Assembly: GCF_963678635.1 (NCBI RefSeq)
Contig: NC_087067.1
Location: 49,521,618 to 49,585,617, forward strand
Direction: 5' to 3'
DNA from: Symsagittifera roscoffensis
Taxonomy: Eukaryota > Xenacoelomorpha > Acoela > Convolutidae
Length of the DNA: 64,000 nucleotides
Shown: positions 1 to 10,627 of the stretch, in pieces
How positions within the stretch are numbered: the first letter of the stretch is position 1
How the letters are laid out: each line of letters starts with the position of its first letter
Position numbers and translations under genes: made by a program
The notes under the pieces: model-generated
Told to the model about the DNA's origin: nothing
What the model saw: only the letters and a program-made list of their open reading frames with translations
The model's database searches: none

Positions 1-1168
1 GATAACCGGCAGACAGATGCCATTTACTGTTGCTTAACTTCATTAACCCTGACTAAAACAGCAGTGGGCACGGACGGTGCGCTTCCATCGGCAAAGAGGT
101 CTTTCTTGTCTTCCCTAATGGATACTTAACCGGTTTTATACTTCTGAGACCCTAACTGTCTTTTTGTTCCCTGGTGTGAATTAAGTACTTCTAAGATGGC
201 CTTATTCTAGCCATAAGCAGGCAGAGGCTCTAAAATGGGCTGAAGTGCGAACATCCGATGGTGTAATTAGTCGAAAAAACTAAGTTTTATGAAATGAAGC
301 GAGCAAATATCTCAGTTTATGAGTAAGGCTAATGAACTGAGACTTATTGATTTAAATTTATGGAAAACAAGAATGACAGGGGTTGTTTTTGAGCAAGTAA
401 TTTTATAGCGTAGGGCTTATAACATTTATTACGAACAAAGAAATGTCTTCTAGTCAAAATTTCTCGTTATGTAATCGTTTCCTTATCCAAAAGAAATCCG
501 ACACAACTATTAACTAAGTTAGACTTTTTGGACCACCAGACATTTGAGTTTTTCCACTGAAATCTTTTTTGGACTATGCCAGTTGCTTTGTTTCATTGAT
601 CATACGCCTGACATATTCTATCGTGAAGAAGTCACTATTATATTAGCCCAGAAAGGGTCGCAAGTTTTAGTATAGCTGCATTTTTATTCTTCTTCTAAGT
701 GAATTTTTGATTGGGATTTTTCTTACCCCTTTGGATTACTTACCCCTTACAACTAATTTTGAACTATGACCGTAAATACTCGAATATAGAGCAAAAATTA
801 ATAAGTAGAAATAGCTGAAGATAATTACTCGTGTCAGGAACAGGTGAAAAAATATTTTAAAGCCCACTTTAAAGACCAATAGGCAAAATAGTGGACTTTT
901 TAAAAGCTCCCATATTGCAATCTTTTGATAAATTGTACAAAATTCTAAGTTACAAGTGACATTTTACAAAATCCGTTTTTTTTCCATTTGATAATGATAA
1001 GTTGTGATTTTAGTCTATATTATTAGATAGAAGTTTTCTGCTGGCAGACCCGTATGCCCGATGACGCGTACCGCTTTCAATCTCTAAGCCCCTCAGCAAT
1101 CCCTTTTCTTATCAAAATACGGCGGCTTTTGGCTTAGATGCACCAATACTGCATCCCCGTCTCCTTTA
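1..1168. other. No gene recognised (left flank)
   Basis: AT-rich sequence left of the first gypsy A LTR. I see no convincing ORF, RNA gene or repeat. The last ~120 bases are less AT-rich, but I could not match them to gag or pol of the neighbouring element. They may be internal sequence of a further, truncated copy. Confidence 0.5.
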
Positions 1169-2015
1169 TGAACCCTGAATGCCGGGCTGATACAGCTACA
1201 TCTTACTTACCAACAACAGCCTTTGAGATTTATTTGTGTCTATATTTAGCCAGCTTTGGGCGCCACCAGACTCAGTGTGTGGTTGAGATTTAGGTGGTTC
1301 GGGTGACATTCGCCGCTTCAACAAAGTCAAAATTGTTGGTGAACATGTCTTCAGGTAAATATTGTTATTTATTTAATCGACGAATCAAATTCCCGAGTCT
1401 GCTAAGGAATACTGTTATTGCTCCCGCCGGAAGGAACTTTGGGTTAGTAGCTTGTGTTTTTTCCCGCCCGATTTCGACTTCAAAAAAGCTCGTAGGGGAT
1501 CAATTCTGGCATTCTTTCAAAGCCCTATTGGTCCTGTCCCAATTGGGAGACACATTTTTCTGATAAATTTGGAGAAAAATTTTTACAAATAGCGCAATTT
1601 TTTTTGCAAAAAATGCACTCAAATTTTCCCATTTTTTTCAATTTTTTTAATGATTTTTAAAACTAAATCACTGTGGTGGGAAACTTTTAACCTACTTACA
1701 TAGCTACTGGTCATCCATGCTACCTTGGAACTATAATAACTCCCTTCTTTGGGCTAGTAGTTGCTCGGTTTCGATTGCTTAAAAATTTTTGCCATTATTT
1801 TTGAAATAATTTATTATTTTAGATCATATACCTGAGGAAGAAAAGAAAACTTCGTTTTTGTTTTTTGAAAAAATATTTCAAAGTAATTGAAGATAACTTA
1901 AAATCTGGTCTAGGAGTGGATTCATGAAATGATTAAGGTGGATTTATTTTTCAAAATTGTCAGGATTTTCCGTGCTCGCCCAAAACAGAATCAACACTCT
2001 GTCTTGTCTTTAACA
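1169..2015 (+). repeat. LTR, gypsy A copy 1
   Basis: Starts TGAACCCTGAATG and ends TTTAACA directly before a primer-binding site, giving the usual TG...CA ends. It matches 3410-4247 nearly base for base, apart from scattered substitutions and a ~12-bp insertion near 1570 (847 versus 838 bp). Both LTRs contain the same 89-codon frame (1294-1563 and 3535-3804) that opens with GTG. I treat this as LTR sequence, not a gene. The last ~110 bp (from the TCTGGTCTAGGAGTGG motif) also recurs at 11260 and 12240. Confidence 0.85.
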
Positions 2016-2033
2016 TGGCGCAGTCAAACGAGT
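2016..2033 (+). other. Primer-binding site, gypsy A copy 1
   Basis: TGGCGCAGTCAAACGAGT follows the LTR CA end with no spacer. TGGCGCAGTC is what priming by the CCA end of a tRNA-Ser would need, as in several insect gypsy-group elements. The complementarity beyond ten bases is unchecked. Confidence 0.65.
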
Positions 2034-3405
2034 CGAACCTACGAGGACTAGAGTTTTTTGGAACAACACATCGGGTGAACCCGTACCAGTTTCACTCGAC
2101 GACGAAAAATTTGTTATCGCTTCTGCAAACCAAATTAGTACTCTTCTAGGTTTTGATCATCTGATGCCGAGAAATTCGTGGCCGCAAATAAAAAATAAAT
2201 TCTCTCAGCAAGTCTTAGCACATGACATCATACACTGCAATACAATTGGCCAGTCGATAGATAATATGACCAGTCAAGAAACAGAATGTTAGAAACGAAT
2301 TGTGAACGCCGCTGAAACTTTCCAAGCTATAGTTAACCTCTCTAAAATTTCAGTGTGCCAAAATTTACACTCACGTACGGAAGACTGCGACCCATCTTGC
2401 AAAATTATCGATTTTTCAACAAACTATAAAACACTGAAAGATATGGCCGAACAATTCGAACTAACTGAACAACTTGAACATTCCAACATTGATACATGAA
2501 TACTTTAACACCAAGTACTAGCAACCCATCGGATAATCCCTCGGAAAGAACACCTAGTAAAACAAAAACAGTCATAATTAACATATTTTGCATTCTCCTG
2601 GCCCGAAATATTCGATTCGAAATTTTTGTCTTCATTATCAAAACAAAATCTGGTATTGAAAAAACTCATTAAAGCAATTGAGGAACACCGCAAACAAGAT
2701 ATTACACAATTGGAAAATTAGTATAAATCTTACATTAATAATTTACACGTCAGCGTAGGATGTCTTTGTTTGGACGACCGATTAGTTATCCCGGCATGCT
2801 TGAGATCAACAATGCTTCACAGATTACATGAAGCTCATCCAGGCCAGTTCGCAATGAAAAGTCTGGCAACCCAATACATATGGTGGCCAAAAATTTATCG
2901 CGAGATCCAAGTTCACGGTGAAAACTGTATCGAGTGCGTTATAGCTGGTAAAACTTTGAAACGTCTTTCAAACCATAAGAACCTCGGAAAACTCCCAATG
3001 GTCAAAGAACCAAACCAAGAAATGGAATTAGACTTCGCCGGTCCGTTACCATTAATATGGGGAACAAAAAATACATATTGGTATGCGTTGACAGATTTTC
3101 AAAATTCCCTTCGGCTCAAATAACATCCAGCACATCGGCAAAGTCTATCATAAGCTTTCTTAGCAAATACATAGCTCTACATGGGATACCTAGAATTATC
3201 AGAACGGATCAGGGATCTGGTTTTATCTCCAAAGAAATTAGAGAATTTTGCCTCGAACATAACATAAAATTTATATTTAGCCCAGTGGTGGGTGACCATA
3301 GAGCTACGGGATTGGTCGAACGCTTAATTAGAACCATTAAGGAAAGGCTCTTAGTTATGGGACAAGAACACCCAAAACCGTCGCTAGAATCCGCATTGCT
3401 GAAGA
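2034..3405 (+). pseudogene. Internally deleted gypsy A body: leader joined to RNase H/integrase remnant
   Basis: After ~35 bp of gag leader the sequence jumps at about 2065-2074 into the region that in the full copy lies at 7270. About 3 kb (end of leader, gag, protease, RT, RNase H) is missing. What remains is the RNase H-integrase linker (frame 2302-2499) and integrase in two frames (2770-3123 and 3057-3419). The integrase shows the HHCC zinc region (LHEAHPGQF... ENCIECV), first Asp in MELDFAGPL, second Asp in RTDQGSGF and Glu in GLVERLIRT. It stops where the next LTR begins at 3410. Stops and the frame change at the A-run near 3062 are shared with the second copy. Confidence 0.85.
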
Positions 3406-3409
3406 TTTA

Positions 3410-4247
3410 TGAACCCTGAATGCCGGGCTGATACAGCTACATCTTACTTACCAACAACAGCCTTTGAGATTTATTTGTGTCTATATTTAGCCAGCTTTGG
3501 GCGCCACCAGACTCAGTGTGTGGTTGAGATTTAGGTGGTTCGGGTGACATTCGCCGCTTCAACAAAGTCAAAATTGTTGGTGAACATGTCTTCAGGTAAA
3601 TATTGTTATTTATTTAATCGACGAATCAAATTCCCGAGTCTGCTAAGGGATACTGTTATTGCTCCGACCGGAAGGAACTTTGGGTTAGTAGCTTGTGTTT
3701 TTTCCCGCCCGATTTTGTCTTCAAAAAAGCTCGTAGGGGATCAATTCTGGCATTCTATCAAAGCCCTATTGGTCCTGTCCCAATTGGGAGACACATTTTT
3801 CTGATAAATTTTTACAAATAGCGCAATTTTTTTTTTGCAAAAAATGCACTCAAATTTTCCCATTTTTTTCAATTTTTTTAATGATTTTTAAAACTAAATC
3901 ACTGTGGTGGGAAATTTTTAACCTACTTACATAGCTACTGGTCATCCATGCTACCTTGGAACTATAATAACTCCCTTCTTTGGGCTAGTAGTTGCTCGGT
4001 TTCGCTTGCTTAAAAATTTTTGCCATTATTTTTGAAATAACTTATTATTTTAGATCATATACCTGAGGAAGAAAAGAAAACTTCGTTTTTGTTTTTTTGA
4101 AAAAATATTTCAAAGTAATCGAAGATAACATAGAATCTGGTCTAGGAGTGGATTCATTAAATGATTAAGGTGGATTTATTTTTTTAAAATGCCAGGATTT
4201 TCCGTGCTCTCTCAAAACAGAATAAACACTCTGTCTTTTCTTTAACA
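3410..4247 (+). repeat. LTR, gypsy A copy 2 (shared middle LTR)
   Basis: Second copy of the 1169-2015 LTR. It serves both as 3' boundary of the deleted copy and 5' LTR of the longer copy downstream, an LTR-body-LTR-body arrangement typical of recombination between tandem proviruses. It is followed at 4248 by the same TGGCGCAGTC primer site. Confidence 0.85.
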
Positions 4248-4265
4248 TGGCGCAGTCAAACGAGT
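4248..4265 (+). other. Primer-binding site, gypsy A copy 2
   Basis: TGGCGCAGTCAAACGAGT, identical to 2016-2033 and directly after the LTR. Confidence 0.65.
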
Positions 4266-4289
4266 CAAACCTACAAGGACTAGAGTTTT

Positions 4290-5300
4290 TTGGAACAAAA
4301 CATCGAGCGAAAACCAACACGACTGGGAAAGGTGGTCAGAAAAGTTCCAACTAACAATCATCGCGAAAGATTCCATGGACATCGAAGATGTAATCAACCC
4401 ACCTGCAAGACCCGATCTAGCATACCCTATGGCCGAACCAACGGATCCATCCAATGATCAAGCCCGTCGGGTAGAAAAAGATGAACGTCACCGAATAGCT
4501 ATCCAATATTACAACGAAGAAACGAGAAGGAGAAAGGCAGAATACAACGGTAAATTCAACGGACTCCAAATCGGAGATATCGACAAGAAATTAAAATTGC
4601 AATTATACCTGGCACTTGTAAGCGAAGGACAGAAATGCTTCTCACGTAAAAATCCTGGGAAAAGAATACTGGATATTAACTTTGCTGAATTCTGGGAATT
4701 ACTTAAAACTACTTCTACGGTCACTACAAATCTAACATACGAAAGATTTAAACTCTTTGGCCGAAGACAGAAAGAAAACAAGTCTCTAGAGAAATTCCAC
4801 GAAACACTACCCGAGTTGGCAAAAAATTGTAAGCTGGGAGAACTGAACCAGAATTAGTCAGAGACATTTTCATTACAATTATGCGAAACGTCGAGGTACA
4901 AAAGAAACTATGCATCGGATACTTGACTCCAGAAAACGTACTATCTTACCTACTAGTCCATGAGAAAGGTACTAAAATTCATCAACAGTACTTAAAATTC
5001 CCTGCCTATAATGCGATACAGAGACCAAATTACGTAAAGAATGAACCGACTCTAAATATCGTCGAAAACAATAAGTGTCGCAACTGTGGTCAGCAGTTCA
5101 AGAAAGAACACCTAACTACATGCCCAGCCAGAGAGAGAAACTGCAATACGTGCGGCCGTTAAGGGCACTTTGCAAAACATTGCAGGAGTTCAGCAAGAAC
5201 GCAAACAAACATAGTCGAACAAAACCAAATATCCAATGAAAAAGAAAATACCCGGGTTAACCCGCAGGAGAATCCCGAATTTGAAGTCAACCTAGATGAT
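4290..5300 (+). pseudogene. gag: gypsy A gag remnant (capsid and nucleocapsid)
   Basis: The frame can be read from about 4305 (DWERWSEKFQ, the start of a retrotransposon capsid), through an ATG at 4375, to a stop at 4855. A second frame at 4881-5162 completes the capsid and carries a zinc-knuckle region with CRNCGQQF and then CNTCGR. A TAA at 5161-5163 breaks the second knuckle, whose remainder (GHFAKHC) is read directly after the stop. Gag would form the particle and bind RNA. At least one frameshift and one stop make this copy non-functional. Confidence 0.8.
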
Positions 5301-5573
5301 TTTTTAGTTCTAGCGGTGGACACGGATATTCAAATAAATGCAGTTGAAGATAAGATCGAACGTGGAGTGAGAACTGTATTTAATCGCGATGGCCTACAAC
5401 TAAGAAAGACGTTGATGGTATCCCTGGGAAATTTCAACCCCTTCTGCACTGAAATTCAGATCGACTCAGCAAGCCCAGTCTCATTCATGAAAAAAAACCT
5501 ACTTCATGAACTGAAGATACGAGATAGATTTTTAAAGTTAGAACCTGTGGACGAAATAACAAAGAAAGCGTAA
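5301..5573 (+). pseudogene. gypsy A protease remnant
   Basis: The frame 5316-5573 contains the aspartic-protease flap start IQIDSASPVSF, where the canonical D-S/T-G is D-S-A. The stop at 5571 and frame changes downstream (5574-5990, no long frame) show decay. The assignment rests on the motif and its position between nucleocapsid and RT. Confidence 0.6.
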
Positions 5574-5989
5574 CAGGGCTTCGGGAGCACCAAAAACATT
5601 ATTGGAAGAGTTCGGGTGAGAATTCGATCGAAGGGTTGGGACGCTAGTGACCAGAAGTTTTTATTACCGAAGGAGCAGAAAGAAATCTCCTCGGAAACGA
5701 TATACTACTGAACCTGGAAATAGTAGTACTCCAGAAACAACCCCCACCCAATGGGCCAGAACTACGGATAACCCAGAAAGGATCACCCATCGGGACAGAC
5801 GTCAATCAAATAAAATTTGCATCGGGCAAGAAACCAGGCCAAGACCAAGAGACACCATCACAAAGTGAGTTTAAAGCATACATATCAAGACGATTTTCAG
5901 ACCTTATAAAAAAGATCCGGTAGATCAAAGAATTTCATAATTAACACTTATTTTAACGAACCAATAAAGCCAATACAGGTGAAGGGGAA

Positions 5990-6870
5990 ACGCATTCCGA
6001 TCCATCTTCTCCCTTAAGTTAAATTATGCATCGACCAACTACTAAGAGATGGTCACATCGAAAAATTGTCTAGATGCTCTGAAGATTGTTTCATCTCCCC
6101 TATCGTAATTACAGCCAAAAGGGACGGATCAATTAAATTAGCACTAAACTCGAAATTATTGAACAAACAGATATTTCGTAATAGATATCAATTGCCGAAC
6201 CTATTTGAACTAATTGATAACGTAGCAGTTACGATTAGCGGTCACAACGAAGACAAAATTTGGTTCTCATCGATTGATCTAAAGTACGCAAATAGCCAAA
6301 TACCGCATTCAAAAAAGGCAAGCAACCAATGTAATTTCAGCATCGTGGGGGGAAACGTAACAGGCCCTTACCGTTTTAAAACCGGATTTTATGGGTTAGG
6401 CGATATGCCCAACAAATTTCAACGAATAATGGACCGTATGACAAAAAAGTAACCAAATACCCATTGTTACCTTGACGACATCTTAATTGCTACCGTGGGT
6501 AGTGAGGATGAACACAAAAACTAGTTATCAACGTTTTAAAAACACTAGACGACAAAGAATTGACCATAAAATGGGAAAAGTGCACATTTTTGACTCATAA
6601 TATAGAATGACTGGGATTTAAAATCGATGCAAAAGGGACGACACCTCGAATATATAAATCTGACGCAATAAGAAATCTGAAAGAACCAAATTGTATCAAA
6701 GATATAAGATCACTAACGGGATCGATTAACCAATTCAACAAGTTTATACCAAATTTTGCGTCCTTATCAGCACCGTTTAGAGAACTTATGCAAAAAAATA
6801 AACCATTTAATTGGTCCACAGTGCACGTCGAGGCGCTTGCAAAAATCAAGAAAAAAAAGTTGTAACACGG
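5990..6870 (+). pseudogene. pol: gypsy A reverse transcriptase remnant
   Basis: RT fingers/palm sequence lies in the frame 6066-6452: FISPIVITAKRDGS, LALNSKLLN, FSSIDLKYA with the first catalytic Asp, and FYGLGDMPNKFQ. A TAA at ~6450 interrupts it. The catalytic YLDD box is readable just after the stop, around 6467-6480. Connection-domain sequence (GFKIDAKGTTPR, SLTGSINQFNKFIPNF) continues to ~6860 with further stops. This would have been the DNA polymerase of the element; it is dead here. Confidence 0.85.
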
Positions 6871-6904
6871 TAACGAATCACCATTTTGACGAAAACTGGA
6901 TACT

Positions 6905-7425
6905 CGAGTGAAATGCGACGCATCACATTTAGGACTAGGCGCGTCCATCGAACAAGACCATCAGGGGATTTGGAAAACTGTAGCGTTCGCTAGCAGATTT
7001 GTGAACGTAGCTGAACTAAAATATAGCACAAATGAACTCGAATTGCTGGGTCTAGTGTGGGCATTGGATCATTATAAAAACTATTTATTGGGCAAACAAT
7101 TCTCAATCCTAACAGACCATAGAGCTTTAATAGGAAGCACTGAAAGACGACAAATACACTAAAACGGCTCAATCTTGTCTCACCCGCTGGGCAGACAAAT
7201 TATTACCATAGACTTTACCGTCGAACATCTACCGGGAAAAGACATGCGATTTGTCGACTACTTATCCCGACACCCATCGGGTGAACCCGTACCAGTTTCA
7301 CTCGACGACAAAAAATTTGTTATCGCTTCTGTAAACCAAATTAGTACTCTACTAGATTTTGATCATCTGATGCCGAGAAATTCGTGGCCGCAAATAAGAA
7401 ATAAAATTTCTCAGAAGTCTTAGCA
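6905..7425 (+). pseudogene. pol: gypsy A RNase H and tether/linker remnant
   Basis: KCDASHLGLGASI, ELELLGLVWALDH and LTDHRAL are the D-E-D landmarks of a Ty3/gypsy RNase H (6908-7162). After one stop and frame change, the frame at 7175-7423 gives FTVEHLPGKDMRFVDYLSRH, the standard end of RNase H. The CACCCATCGGGTG site at 7270 is where the deleted first copy resumes. Confidence 0.85.
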
Positions 7426-9018
7426 CATGACGTCATACACTGCAATACAATTGGCCAGTCGATAGATCATATGACCAATCAGAAAATAGAATGTTAGAAA
7501 CGAATTGTGAACGCCGCTGAAACTTTCCAAGCTATAGTTAACCACTCTAAAATTTCAGTGTGCCAAAATTTACACTCACGTACGGAAGACTGCGACCCAT
7601 CTTGCAAACTTATAGATTTTTCAAAAAACTACAAAAAACTGAAAGATATGGCCGAACAACTCGAACTTACTGATCAACTTGAACATTCCAACATTAATAC
7701 TTGAATACTTTAACAACAAGTACTAGCAACCCATCGGATAATCCCTCGGAAAGAACACCTAGTAAAACAAAAACAGTCATATTTAACATATTTTGCATTC
7801 TCCTGGCCCGAAATATTCGATTCGAAATTTATGTCTTTATTATCAAAACAAAATCTGGTATTGAAAAAACTCATTAAAGCAATTGAGGAAGACCGCAAAC
7901 AAGATATTACACAATTGGAAAATTAGTATAAATCTTACATTAATAATTTACACGTCAGCGGAGGATGTCTTTGTTTGGACGACCGATTAGTTATCCTGGC
8001 ATGCTTGAGATCAACAATTCTTCACAGATTACATGAAGCTCATCCAGGCCAGTTCGCAATGAAAAGTCTGGCAACCCAATACATATGGTGGCCAAAAATT
8101 TATCGCGAGATCCAATTTCACATGGAAACTGTATCGAGTGCGTTATAGCAGGTAAAAATTTGAAACCTCTTTCAAACCATAATAACCTCGGAAAACTCCC
8201 AACGGTCAAAGAAACAAACCAAGAAATGGAATTAGACTTCGCCGGTCCGTTACCATTAATATGGGGAACAAAAAATACATATTGGTATGCGTTGACAGAT
8301 TTTCAAAATTCCCTTCGGCTCAAAAAACATCCAGCACATCGGCAAAATCTATCATAAGCTTTCTTAGCAAATACATAGCTCTACATGGGATACCTAGAAT
8401 TATCAGAACGGATCAGGGATCTGGTTTTATCTCCAAAGAAATTAGAGAATTTTGCCTCGAACATAACATAAAGTTTATATTTAGCCCAGTGGTGGGTGAC
8501 CATAGAGCTACGGGATTGGTCGAACGCTTAATTAGAACCATTAAAGAAAGGCTCTTAGTTATGGGACAAGAACACCCAAAACCGTAGCTAGAATCCGCAT
8601 TGCTGATGATTATAAAATGTCTAAGAACTGTAAAGCAACAGTCGCTAAACTGCTCCCCCTTTGAAGCACACTTTGTTAGATCCCCAAATACTATCTGGCA
8701 TAATTTAGTCAAGTCACCATCCTCAAGTAACCTTGATTGGAACCAAAACCCTGTTATGTATAGAAAAAGGCCGAAAACTCATGAGTCGGGAAAGAAGACA
8801 CGACTGAAACGTCCCCGATGATATTGAAGACGGAGATCTGGACGAGAACTTATCATCTTCAGATGATATCTATAATGCAGTGAGATACGTCCCAACCAGC
8901 GCTGGTTCTCCAGTAAAAGTGCTCTCCCGCGCCGAAAAAAGAGATGCTTTATGCGTAAAAAATTCAGTGCTGAACAACCCGCCGGGTAAGACCACTATAT
9001 AGAAAAGTTCAGGATAGA
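7426..9018 (+). pseudogene. pol: gypsy A integrase remnant with C-terminal extension
   Basis: A linker frame (7507-7704) is followed by the integrase zinc region around 8030-8150 (LHEAHPGQF; ECVIAGK). The catalytic core is split over two frames: 8085-8357 with ELDFAGPLPL, and 8261-8587 with IRTDQGSGF and GLVERLIRT, which supply D, D and E. A TAG at 8585 and then CSPFEAHF (8600-8821) mark the end of the core. An acidic/basic tail follows to ~9000 before another frame break. Integrase would insert the cDNA into the host genome; several stops make this copy inactive. The frame change at the A6 run (~8266) is identical in the first copy. Confidence 0.85.
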
Positions 9019-10461
9019 TTGAAGAGTGAACCATTCTATAGAGAACTTATGGAGGAAATAGTAAGAGAGTCAGATCACATAATTACTCTAAAAAATGGCA
9101 AAATAATACGTAAATCTGATTTAGCCATTAAAAAACAATCTGCTCTGAAGAAACCTAGCTCGAGAAAGAGAGATCAACTAGTAAAATTTTTTGCAACCAA
9201 GGGACTGAGGAAGATTACGAAACCTCAAAGAAACGTCGGTTTTAAAAGTTCAAGGGCGACCCAAAAGAAAAGAAACCTTCAGGCAAAATTCGAAGAGCTA
9301 GATATTGCGAGGCGGAATGCGGCGACGAATAGTTCTAGAGAGACTCTCCTTAGAGAGGAGGAAGAACAACGGAAACGACTGAGATTCCCCATTGGCCTCG
9401 AAAGTGACCACGAATCAAGCCCGCCGGGCAAACCTGATTATTCTAGAATTAGCGAAAACGAACGCAGAACGACAAACTGTCCAGCAGAAGTCTTATCAGA
9501 TGATAATGCCAGCGATCTAATCTCGCTAAAAGAGCTAAAAACTAAAATCCTAACCGAGCTAGAAAAGCTAACAGAACATCCATCACCAGACCGAGCAGAC
9601 CTTAAAGCCGAAATCACGAACCAGACCGAACCGAAAGTAGAAAAGGCAGAGATTCCGTTGATTGACCTCGACTCAGGACCTAACCCCGCCGCTAATCTTC
9701 CTGGACAGCCACGAAGAAGCAGAGAAAAGTAACAAAGAGCTACCAAATTCTCCGGAAAATCCTGGAACAGAACCAACCGAAAAGATTGCCGAGCCTGTTA
9801 TAATGGCGGTAAACCCTGTCTCTACCAAGACAAAAGCTAAATTGTCTGGCACAGCTAAGAGAAAGGCCTCACCACTGGTGAAATCACCACCTTCCAAAAA
9901 ACTTCCCGATATTTATGCACGGCACAACACCAGACCCATGCGAGCTAGACAACCTCCAACGATGCTGGGAGAGAGAGTGTTTACCAATTTAAAAGACAAA
10001 TCAGACGAGAAGCCAGATGAACCAACATTTCATCGAATCCACACCCCCCATCCCCATATTGCCCAACGATTGATGCAACTACTATTGAAATGGAAAGCCA
10101 CCAAATTGACGTGGTAGATCTAACAACCTTGACACCACCTTCGACATCGCATCCAACGACAGTTTACTTATTAGAAGGAAGTTTTGAGCATTCGAGTGGT
10201 ATAAAGTCTCTCGCAACGTCCAAACAAAGTACACCACACAAGAAGGTTAAATTCAGCCCGGAGGTTCGTACTACTCAATTTCACCCATCGGGCCTACCCT
10301 CCGAAGCAACTGAGTCAACATCTACACCAATCGTACTCGATCCAGACTGGCTAAACACCTCTTCTATCATTTCGGCGATAGAACTCCTAGTACGGCCAAT
10401 GACGCTTGACGAACTGAGGAGATGGACAATCAATCGAGCCGCTAACCGGGATGTAGTTTAG
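9019..10461 (+). pseudogene. gypsy A third ORF, broken into three frames, unknown function
   Basis: Three overlapping frames (9019-9732, 9662-10117, 10090-10461) follow integrase on the same strand and have similar composition. They are rich in K, E, S, P and T, with basic runs such as SSRKRDQL and TKAKLSGTAKRK and no membrane segment. The first frame has no ATG at its start and reads back into the integrase tail (RKVQDRLKSEPF). I read them as one long, charged, disordered C-terminal or post-pol protein damaged by two frameshifts. It does not resemble an envelope. Function unknown. Confidence 0.55.
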
Positions 10462-10627
10462 ACCTTAACGAGGATTAGTAACTATGCACATCAAAACTCA
10501 AACTTTCAGAAATCTTCCATTCAGTAACTTTCTTTAAACTTAATACTTTTCTTCTGATGCGATTTTGCTTACCATTATGACGCAATTGTAGTTGAAAAGA
10601 TAACCCTGGTGCTGGCCTAATACGCTA

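Noticed and set aside
1294-1563. 89-codon frame present identically in both gypsy A LTRs (also 3535-3804)
   Set aside because: It opens with GTG, lies wholly inside the LTR and is preserved only because the LTRs are near-identical.
3057-3100. Programmed -1 frameshift inside gypsy A integrase (A-run slippery site)
   Set aside because: A slip in the middle of the catalytic core is unprecedented to my knowledge. A shared ancestral one-base indel in the A-run is simpler.
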